DNA of 20,429 nt from an uncultured Collinsella sp. (GCA_902492855.1 CABUMU010000025.1:1-20429), one strand, 5' to 3'; numbered from the stretch's first letter, positions 1-8,254 are shown. Notes: generated by a model not told the origin, from the letters alone. Translations and numbers: made by a program.

Positions 1-1293
1 GACGCGCGTGCGACCGTCAGCGATGCGCTCGCCGAGCATCTTGGCGTAAACCAGAGGGTCGAGCGGCATAAACGGCTCTCCGAACAGCGAGGAGAACGTG
101 GGCGTGGGCTCGGTGACGCCGACCTCGGTGCCGGGAATCTTGGCCGTAAAGCCCGTCACAAAGTGGTACATGGCGGCGTCGGCCGTCAGGCGCGAGATGG
201 GCGGCAACACGCCAAAGGCGTCGCAAGTCAGGAACAGCACGACACTCGGAGTGGTGCCCATGCCCTTAGTCCACGCGTTAGGAATGTGCTCCACGGGATA
301 GGCCACGCGCGTGTTGTGCGTGATCGAGATGTCATCGTAGTTGGGCTTGCGGTTCTCGTCGAGCACCACGTTTTCGCAGATTGCGCCAAAGCGGACAGCG
401 TTGAAGATCTCGGGCTCGTGGAAGGCGTCTAGGCCCTCGCATTTGGCGTAGCAGCCACCCTCGATGTTGAAGATGCCCATGTCGGACCAACCGTGCTCGT
501 CGTCGCCGATCAGCAGGCGCGTGGGATTGGCCGAAAGCGTGGTCTTGCCGGTGCCGGACAGGCCAAAGAACACGGCGGTCTCGTGCGTGACGGGATCCAT
601 GCTGGCCGAGCAATGCATGGGCAGCACGTCGTCCTCGACAGGCAGCAGGTAGTTCATGACACTGAAGATGGACTTTTTGATTTCGCCAGAGTAGCCGGTA
701 CCCGCGACCAAAATCACGCGCTCCTGGAAGTTGATGACCACGGCGGCGCTGGAGTTGAGGCCCTTGATGGCGGGGTCGCACTGGTAACCGGGCGCTGCGA
801 GCACGCAGAAGTCGGGCTCGCCGGTGCGCGCGATTTCGCGGGCAAGCGGTCGGGCGAGCATCTGCTTGATAAAGAGTGCCTGGCTGGCACGCTCGCAGGC
901 AACGAGCAGTCGACGCGTGTGGTTGCGGTCGGCGCCTGCCATGCCGCGGGTGACGAACACGTCGCGCTCGTTGAGATAGTCGACGATGCCGGCCTTGATG
1001 GCCTCATAGCTCTCGACGGACAGCGGGCGGTTGACCGCGCCCCAGGCAATCTTGTCGTGAACATCGGGGGTGTCAACGATAAAGCGATCGTTGGGTGAAC
1101 GGCCGGTGCGCTCCCCCGTCTCAATCACCAGCGCGCCGTTGGATGCCATGCGGCCTTCTTCGCGGCGGATGGCGTGCTCGACGAGCTCCGCGGCGGGTAG
1201 ATCGACCAGCAGGCGGGGCTGATTCTCGGCGGGATCTTCGACCAGCGTAATACCAAAGTTGGACAAAACTTCTGCAGGGGTAACACCAGGCAT
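1..1293 (-). CDS. pckA: Phosphoenolpyruvate carboxykinase (ATP), 3' end outside window
   Basis: Converts oxaloacetate plus ATP to PEP, CO2 and ADP in the cytosol (gluconeogenesis, or PEP-to-oxaloacetate CO2 fixation in fermenting gut anaerobes). I translated the minus strand from the ATG at 1293: 431 uninterrupted codons run to the window edge, about four fifths of the usual 530-540 aa. Family marks are GRSPND (about residues 64-69, substrate binding), the kinase P-loop GLSGTGKT (244-251), GDDEHGW (263-269), EGGCYAK (278-284) and a conserved stretch with NYDDISITHNTR. The start is supported by GGAGG four bases upstream. Two dyad symmetries lie in the leader (1335-1350 and 1368-1383) and may be control sites. 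Identity is seen in the sequence; direction of flux in vivo is inference. Confidence 0.97.
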   Translation of the reverse strand, partial: MPGVTPAEVLSNFGITLVEDPAENQPRLLVDLPAAELVEHAIRREEGRMASNGALVIETGERTGRSPNDRFIVDTPDVHDKIAWGAVNRPLSVESYEAIKAGIVDYLNERDVFVTRGMAGADRNHTRRLLVACERASQALFIKQMLARPLAREIARTGEPDFCVLAAPGYQCDPAIKGLNSSAAVVINFQERVILVAGTGYSGEIKKSIFSVMNYLLPVEDDVLPMHCSASMDPVTHETAVFFGLSGTGKTTLSANPTRLLIGDDEHGWSDMGIFNIEGGCYAKCEGLDAFHEPEIFNAVRFGAICENVVLDENRKPNYDDISITHNTRVAYPVEHIPNAWTKGMGTTPSVVLFLTCDAFGVLPPISRLTADAAMYHFVTGFTAKIPGTEVGVTEPTPTFSSLFGEPFMPLDPLVYAKMLGERIADGRTRV

Positions 1294-1334
1294 GGGGCCT
1301 CCTTTAAAAACGCGACACGTGGACGCGACGCGCA

Positions 1335-1350
1335 CTTTACTCACGTAAAG
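1335..1350. promoter_or_regulatory. Hairpin-like dyad in the pckA leader
   Basis: CTTTAC-TCAC-GTAAAG, a perfect 6-bp inverted repeat with a four-base loop, about 40 bp upstream of the pckA start codon. It could be a short leader hairpin or a half-site operator. No T-run follows it, so it is not a terminator. Function unknown. Confidence 0.35.
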
Positions 1351-1367
1351 CCCGTTGTACCCGATAT

Positions 1368-1383
1368 GCAAAAACGTTTTTGC
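1368..1383. promoter_or_regulatory. 16-bp perfect palindrome upstream of pckA, LacI-family-like operator
   Basis: GCAAAAACGTTTTTGC is a perfect palindrome with a central CG, about 75 bp upstream of the pckA start. LacI/GalR regulators, including CcpA-type carbon regulators, bind AT-flanked palindromes centred on CG, so carbon-source control of pckA is a reasonable guess. Only the palindrome is seen; the regulator is inference. Confidence 0.45.
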
Positions 1384-1434
1384 GGCAAGGGCGGCAAGCC
1401 CGCCCAACGGTCAAAAATCGCAGGCAAGCGGCCC

Positions 1435-1508
1435 AGTCATTGGGGACGTTCTTAAACGACTAGTCATTGGGGACACTCTTGAACAGGCAACATTCAAGGA
1501 GTGTCCCC
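1435..1508. repeat. REP-like element: direct repeat plus inverted repeat
   Basis: AGTCATTGGGGAC occurs at 1435-1447 and again at 1462-1474. The second copy runs into an inverted repeat: GGGGACACTCTTGAA (1469-1483) against TTCAAGGAGTGTCCCC (1493-1508), which pair along the whole length except for one bulged base. GGGGAC-type stems between genes look like extragenic palindromes that RAYT-type transposases spread in bacteria. No transposase is in the window. The element lies in the spacer between pckA and the lactate permease and contains no credible gene. Confidence 0.6.
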
Positions 1509-1514
1509 GGATGC

Positions 1515-1570
1515 CGGCACTTAGGGACGTTCCCAAAGTGCCGGCACATAAGGATCGTCCCTAAGTGCCG
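1515..1570. repeat. Large inverted repeat directly behind the lactate permease
   Basis: CGGCACTTAGGGACG (1515-1529) is the exact reverse complement of 1556-1570, followed inward by one mismatch and three more pairs. The loop holds a further self-complementary GTGCCGGCAC. The stem starts one base after the permease stop codon (1572-1574). It may protect or end the permease transcript, but there is no T-run, so it is better described as a REP-like palindrome than as an intrinsic terminator. Confidence 0.6.
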
Positions 1571-1571
1571 A

Positions 1572-3143
1572 CTACAGCGGCAGGCCTTGGCCGAGCATGG
1601 CTATGGCGCTCATCAGGACCAGCATGCCGGCAGCGTAGGGCAGCACCGCGCCTAGGAGCTCGGCATCCTTACCGCGCACGTGCACGGCGGCAAGACCAAT
1701 GGCGAGTGTCTGCGGCGAGATCATCTTACCGGCGGCGACGCCCAGGGCGTTCAACGCGACCATCCAGTAGTCGCTCACACCCAGCGCAGTGGCAGCCTGG
1801 CTCTGAATGGGGCCAAACAGCATGCCCGAAGATGTGCCCGAACCGGTCACGAACGCACCGACCGCACCGATCCACGGAGCCAGAATCGGGTACAGGCCGC
1901 CGGCGACCGCAATGCAAAACGCACTGATCGACGAAATCATGCCGGCATAGCCCATCACCTTGGCGCAGCCCAGTACCGAAAGCATCGTGATCACCGTCGG
2001 CGTCATCTGCTTCACAGTCGCGGCCAGCACCTCGCCCATCATTCGCGGCGAAGCACCCTGAATGGCACCGCCGACAAACGCCGCCAGGAAAATCCAGACG
2101 CCCGGCGTGTTAATCCACGAAAACGTAAGCGTACTGGGATTCTCACCGCAATACACCTGCACGTGGCTCGCAAACGGCGCGAGCGCGGCATGTACAGCGG
2201 GCACCAGGTTAGACGTGCCCAGCAGCAACACAAAGATCAGGATGAAGCACGACCAGGCCGAAAGCGCCGACTTAACGGTGAGCTTCTCCCCCGCCTCGAT
2301 ATTCATGTGGAAGCGCGCATCCAGGTGGCCGGACTTCTCGGCACGCATGGCAAGCGCGGCGGTCAGCGCAAGCGACACGATGGAGCCTACGACCACGGCC
2401 AGCTCGGGACCCACAAACATGGCAACGACCAGAGCCGCGCCGACAAACGACACGCCGGAGAGCAACGCCACGCCGGCAACACCGTGCAGGCGCTCGCCCA
2501 CACTCGCGGCATTGCCCTGGTCATCGGCAACACGGCCCGCAACCAGCACAATAAATAGCGGCATCACCACAAAGAACGGTGCGAGCTGCACCAGCTGGAC
2601 GTTCGCCAGGTGCAGGGAATCCAGACCCACCAGGTCGGCAACGGACACCGTGGGGATGCCGATGGAGCCGTAGGGCGTGGGCACGCCGTTGGCCAGCAGG
2701 CAGATGAGCACGGCAGGCACGGCCTCAAAGCCCAGGCCCGCGAGCATGCCGGCGGGAATGGCGACAGCGGTACCGAAGCCGGCCATGCCCTCCATAAAGC
2801 CACCGAAGCACCAAGCCACGAGCAGCGCCAGCAGACGGCGGTCGCTGCTGATGGAGGTGATCATGCTGCCGATCACCTCCATGGCGCCCGTACGAACGCA
2901 CAGGTTATACGTGAACACCGCGGCGATGATCACCAGGACGATGGGCCACAGAGCCATCAAAAAACCTTCGAGCGAGGCGGTCGCGATCTGCGCTGCCGGC
3001 AGGTGCCACCATGCGAAGGCAAGCAAGCACGAAAGGACAAACGATCCGATAGCGGCCTTCCAAGCTGGCCATTTAAAGCACAGCAGCATCACGACCAGCC
3101 AAATAATCGGCACAAGAGCCAGTAAGAATGCGGCGACGTCCAT
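1572..3143 (-). CDS. lctP: L-lactate permease (LctP family)
   Basis: A 523-aa inner-membrane protein, the usual size for the L-lactate permease family, which takes up lactate with a proton (or exports it). Hydrophobic segments follow each other along the whole chain, beginning with an N-terminal helix at about residues 3-25. Glycine-rich membrane stretches typical of the family include GGFMEGMAGFGTAVAIPAG at roughly 116-134 and GTSSGMLFGPIQSQAA near the C-terminal quarter. The ATG at 3143 is chosen over an upstream in-frame start at 3215 because AAGGAG lies eight bases before it and the extra 24 residues are hydrophilic leader. It is divergent from the flippase gene and followed by a palindrome. 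Substrate preference (lactate versus glycolate) cannot be told from the sequence. Confidence 0.93.
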   Translation of the reverse strand: MDVAAFLLALVPIIWLVVMLLCFKWPAWKAAIGSFVLSCLLAFAWWHLPAAQIATASLEGFLMALWPIVLVIIAAVFTYNLCVRTGAMEVIGSMITSISSDRRLLALLVAWCFGGFMEGMAGFGTAVAIPAGMLAGLGFEAVPAVLICLLANGVPTPYGSIGIPTVSVADLVGLDSLHLANVQLVQLAPFFVVMPLFIVLVAGRVADDQGNAASVGERLHGVAGVALLSGVSFVGAALVVAMFVGPELAVVVGSIVSLALTAALAMRAEKSGHLDARFHMNIEAGEKLTVKSALSAWSCFILIFVLLLGTSNLVPAVHAALAPFASHVQVYCGENPSTLTFSWINTPGVWIFLAAFVGGAIQGASPRMMGEVLAATVKQMTPTVITMLSVLGCAKVMGYAGMISSISAFCIAVAGGLYPILAPWIGAVGAFVTGSGTSSGMLFGPIQSQAATALGVSDYWMVALNALGVAAGKMISPQTLAIGLAAVHVRGKDAELLGAVLPYAAGMLVLMSAIAMLGQGLPL

Positions 3144-3160
3144 AGGTAGAAGCTCCTTGG

Positions 3161-3176
3161 TGCCGCGTGGGCGGCA
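3161..3176. promoter_or_regulatory. Small hairpin just upstream of the lctP ribosome site
   Basis: TGCCGC-CCAC-GCGGCA on the minus strand, a perfect 6-bp GC stem in the lctP leader, two or three bases upstream of the AAGGAG site. It could tune ribosome access. No larger riboswitch-like fold was evident around it. Confidence 0.3.
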
Positions 3177-3248
3177 TCGGGGGGTGTCACAAAACTTCAA
3201 CAGGATACCGCACACTTACCGACAAATTACAGCCGCCTGCCGAAAATA

Positions 3249-3296
3249 TTGAACAATCCGTTCAAAAACACGAGCGAACACCGTCGCGTCTATACT
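3249..3296 (+). promoter_or_regulatory. Operator-like dyad and -10 box between lctP and the flippase gene
   Basis: TTGAAC-AATCC-GTTCAA (3249-3265) is a perfect 6-bp inverted repeat. It is followed at 3291-3296 by TATACT, a good -10 box for the plus-strand flippase gene, whose start lies 29 bp further on. No convincing -35 sits at 17 bp (around 3268-3273), so the promoter may depend on an activator. The dyad lies in a divergent spacer and could serve either gene. Confidence 0.4.
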
Positions 3297-3324
3297 AGAG
3301 CGCAGCAATAGAAAGGACTCCGCC

Positions 3325-4899
3325 TTGAGCATCACGCCCCTCGATAGCATCCGCCGCGCCATCGCCCGTCACAACGGCGTCGCCGACCCCACCGTATCGG
3401 GCGGGGCACCCAGCCAGGGCGGTCGCATCGAGAACGGCCTGTTCCCGGCCTCGCACACCGCCGAGGAGCTCGCTCGCATCCAGGAGCTGAGCCAGCGCAA
3501 CGCCGGCGGGCCCGATAGCAGCCAAGCCACACGTCGCCGGCGCGAACGCGATCGGGAGCCCGGCCCCGTTCGCCGCATGGTCAACGCTTGGTGGAACCGT
3601 CTGCTCGGCGCCGTCTACGGCGGCGGCTTCTCCATGCAGGAAGCGGAATACGAGGAGCACGCCACCAGTCGCGACTATCTTTGGAACACCCTCGGCACCG
3701 CCGTGTGGGGCTTGGCGTTTCCGCTGCTCACCATCGTGTCTACGCAGCTCGTGGGCGCAGAAGAAGCAGGCAAATTCTCCATCGCCTTTGTCACCGGCAC
3801 GCTCATCATGATCGCGTGCAACTACGGCGTGCGCAATTTCCAGGTCTCGGATATCGACGAGAAGACGTCCTTTGCCTCCTACCAGCTCAACCGCTGGCTT
3901 TGCGGAGCGCTCGCCCTAGGCTGCGGCCTCATGTACAGCAGCGCCCGCGGCTATGACGCGCAAATGGCGACGATCGGCCTGGGCGTCTACCTGTATAAGG
4001 TCATCGACGGCGTCGCCGACGTGTACGAAGGCCGCCTGCAGCAGGCCGACAAGCTCTACCTGGCTGGCATGAGCCAAACGCTACGCTCCATCGGCGTCAT
4101 CGCGGTCTTTAGCGTGGCACTGTTCCTCACGCGCAGCATGCCCATCGCGGCCATGGCCATGGGCATTGCCGCGATTGCCTCGCTCGTGCTGGTCACCGCC
4201 CCGCTCGCCCTGCTCGAGACCGAAAAATCGCGCCGCGTGAGCCTGCGCGAGGTCGGCCACCTGTTTGTCCAGTGCGCCCCACTCTTTGGCGCGCTATTCC
4301 TGTTCAACCTTATCGAGAACATGCCCAAGTTTGTGATGGAAGGAACACTAGCCTACAAATACCAGCTGTACTTTAATGCCCTGTTTTTTCCAGCTCAGGC
4401 TATTCTGTTGAGCATTGGATTTGTCTATAAACCGCAGCTCCTGCGCTTGTCGAGCATTTGGGCTAATCCTCGTAAGCGTCATCGCTTTGACCTGATTATT
4501 GTTGCCGTTATGGCGCTGATCGTGGTCATCACCGGCGTGTGCGCCTCATTTATGGCAGGTCCCGGTATTCCCCTCATGAGCTTTATGTACGGTCTCAGCT
4601 TTGAACGCTACCGTACGCTGGCGCTGCTGATGGTCGTCGCCGGCGGCGTCACCGCGGCCATCGACTTTATCTACGCCATCATCACGGTGCTGCGCCACGC
4701 TGGAGACGTCACCAAGATCTACCTGATCTGCTTTGCCGTGAGCGTGGTGCTCCCGGTGATTCTGATCAATTTGCTCGGCCTGATGGGCGCCGTCGTGAGC
4801 TACCTAGTCATCATGGCCCTACTCCTAGTGCTGCTGATTATCGAGTACCGCCGCATCCGCCAACGCATAGAGAGGGACCGGAATCCGTACGGAGCCTAA
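3325..4899 (+). CDS. Oligosaccharide flippase-like (MOP/Wzx-type) membrane protein
   Basis: A 524-aa protein. About 110 N-terminal residues are soluble, rich in Arg, Gln and Gly; after them roughly a dozen hydrophobic helices follow, from near residue 118 to 510. The order of helices and the motifs VGAEEAGKFSIAFVTG and NYGVRNFQVSDI (residues about 140-175) match polysaccharide biosynthesis/flippase proteins of the MOP superfamily, which move lipid-linked sugars across the membrane. The start is a TTG at 3325 with AAAGGA seven bases upstream; no ATG or GTG nearby has a better site. It stands alone, with no glycosyltransferase genes beside it, so the cargo is unknown. The long basic N-terminal tail is unusual for Wzx proteins. 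Confidence 0.75.
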   Translation: MSITPLDSIRRAIARHNGVADPTVSGGAPSQGGRIENGLFPASHTAEELARIQELSQRNAGGPDSSQATRRRRERDREPGPVRRMVNAWWNRLLGAVYGGGFSMQEAEYEEHATSRDYLWNTLGTAVWGLAFPLLTIVSTQLVGAEEAGKFSIAFVTGTLIMIACNYGVRNFQVSDIDEKTSFASYQLNRWLCGALALGCGLMYSSARGYDAQMATIGLGVYLYKVIDGVADVYEGRLQQADKLYLAGMSQTLRSIGVIAVFSVALFLTRSMPIAAMAMGIAAIASLVLVTAPLALLETEKSRRVSLREVGHLFVQCAPLFGALFLFNLIENMPKFVMEGTLAYKYQLYFNALFFPAQAILLSIGFVYKPQLLRLSSIWANPRKRHRFDLIIVAVMALIVVITGVCASFMAGPGIPLMSFMYGLSFERYRTLALLMVVAGGVTAAIDFIYAIITVLRHAGDVTKIYLICFAVSVVLPVILINLLGLMGAVVSYLVIMALLLVLLIIEYRRIRQRIERDRNPYGA

Positions 4900-4969
4900 T
4901 TGCGGCGATGGGAGCAGCTAATTTGCGGTGGAATCATCCCGGCTGGGGTCTCGTTGCGGACACGCAAAA

Positions 4970-5092
4970 CTAAGTGAGTAGACTTTTACCGAATCCCGCA
5001 CCACACCGACAAAGCACAAGTCCGTGACCTGCGGTTTTATTGAGGCAAATATGTTGGGTGCTCGGCATTTCCAAAAAAGTCTACTCACTTAG
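4970..5092. repeat. 123-bp element with 18-bp perfect inverted ends
   Basis: CTAAGTGAGTAGACTTTT (4970-4987) is the exact reverse complement of 5075-5092, with an interior of about 87 bases that has no convincing gene. Similarity of the ends continues weakly inward (GAA at the same distance). It fits a small non-autonomous mobile repeat or REP doublet. I saw no clear target-site duplication. The rest of the gene-free stretch 4900-5206 holds nothing else I recognise. It lies between the stops of the convergent flippase and phosphatase genes. Confidence 0.55.
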
Positions 5093-5206
5093 CCAGCGGG
5101 CAGCCAATGATTATTTAATCCCCGTCCCTGAAAAATCAATTTGCGGGCAAAAGGGCAAAAGTAGTCAAAAAAAGCCCCGTCCAAAATTAGCTACCCCTTG
5201 CACCGA

Positions 5207-6046
5207 TTATTCGCCCGGGTTGATGTTCGCGTAGAACTCCGCCCCATCATCGAGCCGCAGGATGCCCACGCGACCGAACTCGGAGCCGGTGGCGGCGGCG
5301 CAGTCGATGTCGATGCGATCGGACACACCGGCAGTGTCCTCGCCGCCCAAGCGCACGATCTGCCCGCGGCCCGACTCCTCATCGAGCCCCGCCAGACCAC
5401 CGACCTCGCAATAGCGCCCAAGCGATACCGTGGGCGTATGACCGCTCACCACGACCGGGCCCTTGCCCTCGGCAGAAAGCAGCCCGGTCGGCACATCCCA
5501 ATAGCCGTGACGAATCCATAGTAGGTCATCGGACGACTGCACCGCGAGCATCTGCTGCAGCAGCTCGCGATCGGCATCCACCGCTCCGACGCCATCGGCA
5601 CAATCGACGCCATGCTCAAGCAAAAACGCGCGCGCCGCCTTCATCTCGATTCCAGCATGAACCAGCAGATACGGGCGCTCCTCGGTCTCGACCACCGCGT
5701 AGAGCGGCAGCGCGGCCATCCATCGCACGAGCTCCTCGTATGCCTCAAATTCCATGTCGTTGAGTTGCTCGCGCGTCGTCCAGCCACCGTTGATATCCCA
5801 GGTCTCGGCATCGAGCGGATCCTGGCCAATGATGGCATCGAGCATGATCTGCTCGTGATTACCCTTGAGCACGCGGGCGTTGGGCAGCGAGCGCACGAGC
5901 TTAATAACGCCGACCGGATCGGGCCCGCGATCGATCATGTCGCCCAGCACGTACAGTGTGTCGTCGGACGTCAACGAGATCTTAGACAGGGCCTCGTCAA
6001 GCGCACGCACGTGCCCGTGAGCATCAGATGTCACATAGATCGCCAT
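5207..6046 (-). CDS. PPP-family metallophosphoesterase (ApaH/PrpE-like)
   Basis: A 279-aa soluble protein with the full calcineurin-like PPP motif set: SDAHGH (D8, H10), GDMIDRG (D36, D39, R40), GNHE (N63, H64), VHAG (H130) and SGHTP (H203). These residues hold two metal ions and the phosphate. Relatives include Ser/Thr protein phosphatases and symmetrical Ap4A hydrolases (ApaH); the length suits either, so the substrate is open. The ATG at 6046 has AGGAGAGG about six bases upstream. The gene is single, convergent with the flippase gene and divergent from the antiporter. Confidence 0.88.
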   Translation of the reverse strand: MAIYVTSDAHGHVRALDEALSKISLTSDDTLYVLGDMIDRGPDPVGVIKLVRSLPNARVLKGNHEQIMLDAIIGQDPLDAETWDINGGWTTREQLNDMEFEAYEELVRWMAALPLYAVVETEERPYLLVHAGIEMKAARAFLLEHGVDCADGVGAVDADRELLQQMLAVQSSDDLLWIRHGYWDVPTGLLSAEGKGPVVVSGHTPTVSLGRYCEVGGLAGLDEESGRGQIVRLGGEDTAGVSDRIDIDCAAATGSEFGRVGILRLDDGAEFYANINPGE

Positions 6047-6064
6047 GGTACGCCTCTCCTTGCA

Positions 6065-6089
6065 TTGCGGCCGAAGCCCGGTGCCGCAA
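6065..6089. promoter_or_regulatory. Leader hairpin upstream of the phosphatase gene
   Basis: TTGCGGC (6065-6071) pairs with GCCGCAA (6083-6089), a 7-bp stem with an 11-base loop, just upstream of the phosphatase ribosome site on the minus strand. The remainder of the spacer up to 6299 shows a small AACTT-C-AAGTT dyad at about 6095-6105 and no clear promoter or riboswitch. Confidence 0.3.
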
Positions 6090-6299
6090 CTAAAACTTCA
6101 AGTTGAACTTAAACGTTACCCATTGTACTCCGTTGCAATAAAGCTGGAAAGGGTTTCCGAGCAGAGGCAAAGACGGCAGCCATCTATGACGATATCGCGC
6201 ACGCCCGCAATCCAACCCCATAAACCCACCATCTTTGGGTACAAATAACCGCAGACAACTGACCGTGCCACGCCAACCATCCAGGAGCGGACACTCCCT

Positions 6300-7898
6300 A
6301 TGAACCAGATTCTTCTCTTTATCGGCCTCGTCATTATTCTGTGCCTGACCATCAAACCCGTCGGCAAAAAGCTCCCCTTCCCCACCCTGCTCATCTTTAT
6401 CGCGCTCGGCATGCTGTTGGGTGTCAACGGCCCGGCGCATATCGACTTTAGCGACTATGCGCTTACCGAAACCGTCTGCAGCACGGCGCTGTTCATCATG
6501 TTCTACGGCGGCTTTAACACCAACATAGACCGCGCCAAGCCCGTCGCTGCGCCGGCGGTGCTGCTGAGCACGCTCGGCGTCGTCATCACTGCCGGTATCA
6601 CCGGCGTGTTCGCCCACTTTGCGCTGGGCTTCGACTGGATCGGCGGTCTGCTGCTGGGCTCGGTCGTGGCATCCACCGACGCGGCCAGCGTCTTTAGCGT
6701 TCTGCGCGAGCACAGCCTTTCGCTGAAAGGCGGCACCGACTCGCTGCTCGAGGTCGAATCGGGCTCCAACGACCCCGTCGCCTACATGCTCACCGCCGTG
6801 CTCGCCACACTCGCGGCCGGCGGCGACATCAACATTCCCGCACTGCTGGCCAAGCAGATTATCCTGGGCGCGGGCCTGGGCCTTGCCATCGGCTGGGCGG
6901 CGGGCCGCCTGATTGAACGCGCGCACGCAACGGCCAAGGACGCGCAGACCATCTTTTTGTTCGCCGTGGCCATCGTCGCCTACGCGCTGCCGAGCTACCT
7001 GGGCGGCAACGGCTTTTTGGCCGTGTACCTGGCAGGCATTGTACTGGGCGCCAGCGACATCACCGGCAAGGTCGAGATGGCGCACTTCTTTGACACCCTC
7101 ACCGAGATGGCCGAGATGACCATCTTCTTCTTGCTCGGCCTGCTCGTGACGCCCGCCCGCCTGCCGCAAATGCTGCTGCCGGGCCTGGCGCTCATGGCGT
7201 TTATGCTCTTCGTGAGCCGTCCCATCGCCGTCGGCGTGCTCCTGGCGCCCTTTAAGACGAACCCCCGCCAGGTCGCGCTCGTAAGCTGGGCGGGCCTGCG
7301 CGGAGCAGCCTCGGTCGTCTTTAGTCTCCTTGCCGTGGTGGCCGGCGTTCCCGGCGGACACGACCTATTTGACCTGGTGTTTGTGATTGCCGTGTCAAGC
7401 ATCGTGGTGCAGGGCTCGCTGTTGCCGGCGGTGGCGAAGAAGCTCGATATGATCGATGCGACTGGCGACGTGCGCCGCACCTTTAACGACTACCGCGACG
7501 AAGACGGCATGTCATTTGTAAAGCTCAAGGTGGGCGCTGGACATCCGTTTGCCGGACGCTCGCTCGCCGATATTGGCAGCGCAACGAACATGCTGGTGGT
7601 CTTGGTGCTGCGCGACGGTGCGCACCCGGTGCTGCCCAACGGCGATACCGTGATCCAGGAAGGCGATCTGCTGGTGATGGCCGCCCCAACGTTCGAAGAG
7701 CGTGCCGAGGTTACGCTGCGCGAGGTCACCGTGACGCCCCACGGTCGCCTGGCCGGCCAGCGCCTGCGCGATGTGCCGCAAGGCAAGCATCCGTTTATTG
7801 TGGTGATGCTCAAGCGCGAAGGCCAAACGATCATCCCCGACGGCAACACCCTCATATACGCCGGCGACGAAGCCGTCATCGCCACACTGGCATCGTAG
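6300..7898 (+). CDS. nhaP2: K+/H+ antiporter, NhaP2/CvrA type
   Basis: A 532-aa CPA1-family antiporter that exchanges cytosolic K+ (or Na+) for external protons. Residues 1-390 form the membrane part, with the ion-site motifs STDAASVFS (D127) and ESGSNDP (N157, D158), the exact NhaP2 version of the conserved ND pair. The C-terminus (about 403-532) carries two beta-rich segments of the TrkA-C/RCK_C kind (FVKLKVGAGHPFAGRSL and HGRLAGQRLRDV begin them), which in this family bind regulatory ligands. The ATG at 6300 has AGGAG twelve bases upstream, a slightly long gap, but no other start fits the first helix. It is followed by a strong inverted repeat. Confidence 0.92.
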   Translation: MNQILLFIGLVIILCLTIKPVGKKLPFPTLLIFIALGMLLGVNGPAHIDFSDYALTETVCSTALFIMFYGGFNTNIDRAKPVAAPAVLLSTLGVVITAGITGVFAHFALGFDWIGGLLLGSVVASTDAASVFSVLREHSLSLKGGTDSLLEVESGSNDPVAYMLTAVLATLAAGGDINIPALLAKQIILGAGLGLAIGWAAGRLIERAHATAKDAQTIFLFAVAIVAYALPSYLGGNGFLAVYLAGIVLGASDITGKVEMAHFFDTLTEMAEMTIFFLLGLLVTPARLPQMLLPGLALMAFMLFVSRPIAVGVLLAPFKTNPRQVALVSWAGLRGAASVVFSLLAVVAGVPGGHDLFDLVFVIAVSSIVVQGSLLPAVAKKLDMIDATGDVRRTFNDYRDEDGMSFVKLKVGAGHPFAGRSLADIGSATNMLVVLVLRDGAHPVLPNGDTVIQEGDLLVMAAPTFEERAEVTLREVTVTPHGRLAGQRLRDVPQGKHPFIVVMLKREGQTIIPDGNTLIYAGDEAVIATLAS

Positions 7899-7912
7899 CC
7901 ATCCCCACCCAT

Positions 7913-7981
7913 AAGTTGCGGTGAAATAGGGGCTGAATAGGCCTCTGAACAGCCATTTCAGTCCCTATTTCACCGCAAGTT
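7913..7981. repeat. Long inverted repeat behind the antiporter gene
   Basis: TTGCGGTGAAATAGGG (7916-7931) is the exact reverse complement of 7963-7978, and after one mismatch CTGAA/TTCAG extends the pairing inward. The arms flank a loop of about 20 bases. It begins 15 bp after the antiporter stop, so it may shield or end that transcript, but it lacks a T-run and looks like a REP-type palindrome. Between it and 8163 I see no gene; a short GTCCCCGGCACTT fragment at 8043-8055 recalls the repeats near 1500. Confidence 0.6.
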
Positions 7982-8163
7982 ATTAAGGGGATAGATTAAA
8001 AACATTTGAATTGACACCGAAATGAAAAAAGCAGAGGAAAACGTCCCCGGCACTTGGAAGCCCTCTCTTTTGAGATGACCGACTTCTTTATATCACGAAC
8101 ACTAGTTAGATGACATTCATTGAGGGCTTTATCAGGCGCGCCATCCCATCCACATGGCGCAAT

Positions 8164-8254
8164 TTGAAAGCCGTCCGATCTCCTGCTATAAAGAACTCGG
8201 TACCCTCGAATAGAGGGACCTCCAAGAGCCGGGGGATGTCCCCCGGCATTTTTT
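8164..8254 (+). ncRNA. RNA-like unit, upstream copy (promoter, hairpin, terminator)
   Basis: TTGAAA (8164-8169), 17 bases, then TATAAA (8187-8192) make a near-consensus sigma-70 promoter. The following segment folds as GGT-[A]-CCCTC / GAGGG-ACC (8199-8220), a stem of eight pairs with one bulged base and a GAATA loop. A linker TCCAAGA follows, then GCCGGGGG-ATGT-CCCCCGGC with a run of six T (8228-8254), a textbook intrinsic terminator. The expected product would be about 55 nt. No gene follows directly: the next start-like codons give only a 36-codon frame I do not believe. From 8179 on it aligns without gaps to the second copy 235 bp downstream. TTGAAA and TATAAA could alternatively be part of a longer RNA. 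Confidence 0.65.

Noticed and set aside
3249..3265. LexA (SOS) box
   Set aside because: The actinobacterial LexA box has GAAC and GTTC separated by four bases; here the gap is five.
5040..5234. 64-codon plus-strand frame across the inverted-repeat element
   Set aside because: Starts inside the repeat core and ends in the phosphatase gene; no ribosome site.
6090..7361. Long minus-strand open frame opposite the antiporter
   Set aside because: Composition (Gln, His, Asp, Gly) is typical of an antisense frame; the antiporter motifs prove the plus strand.
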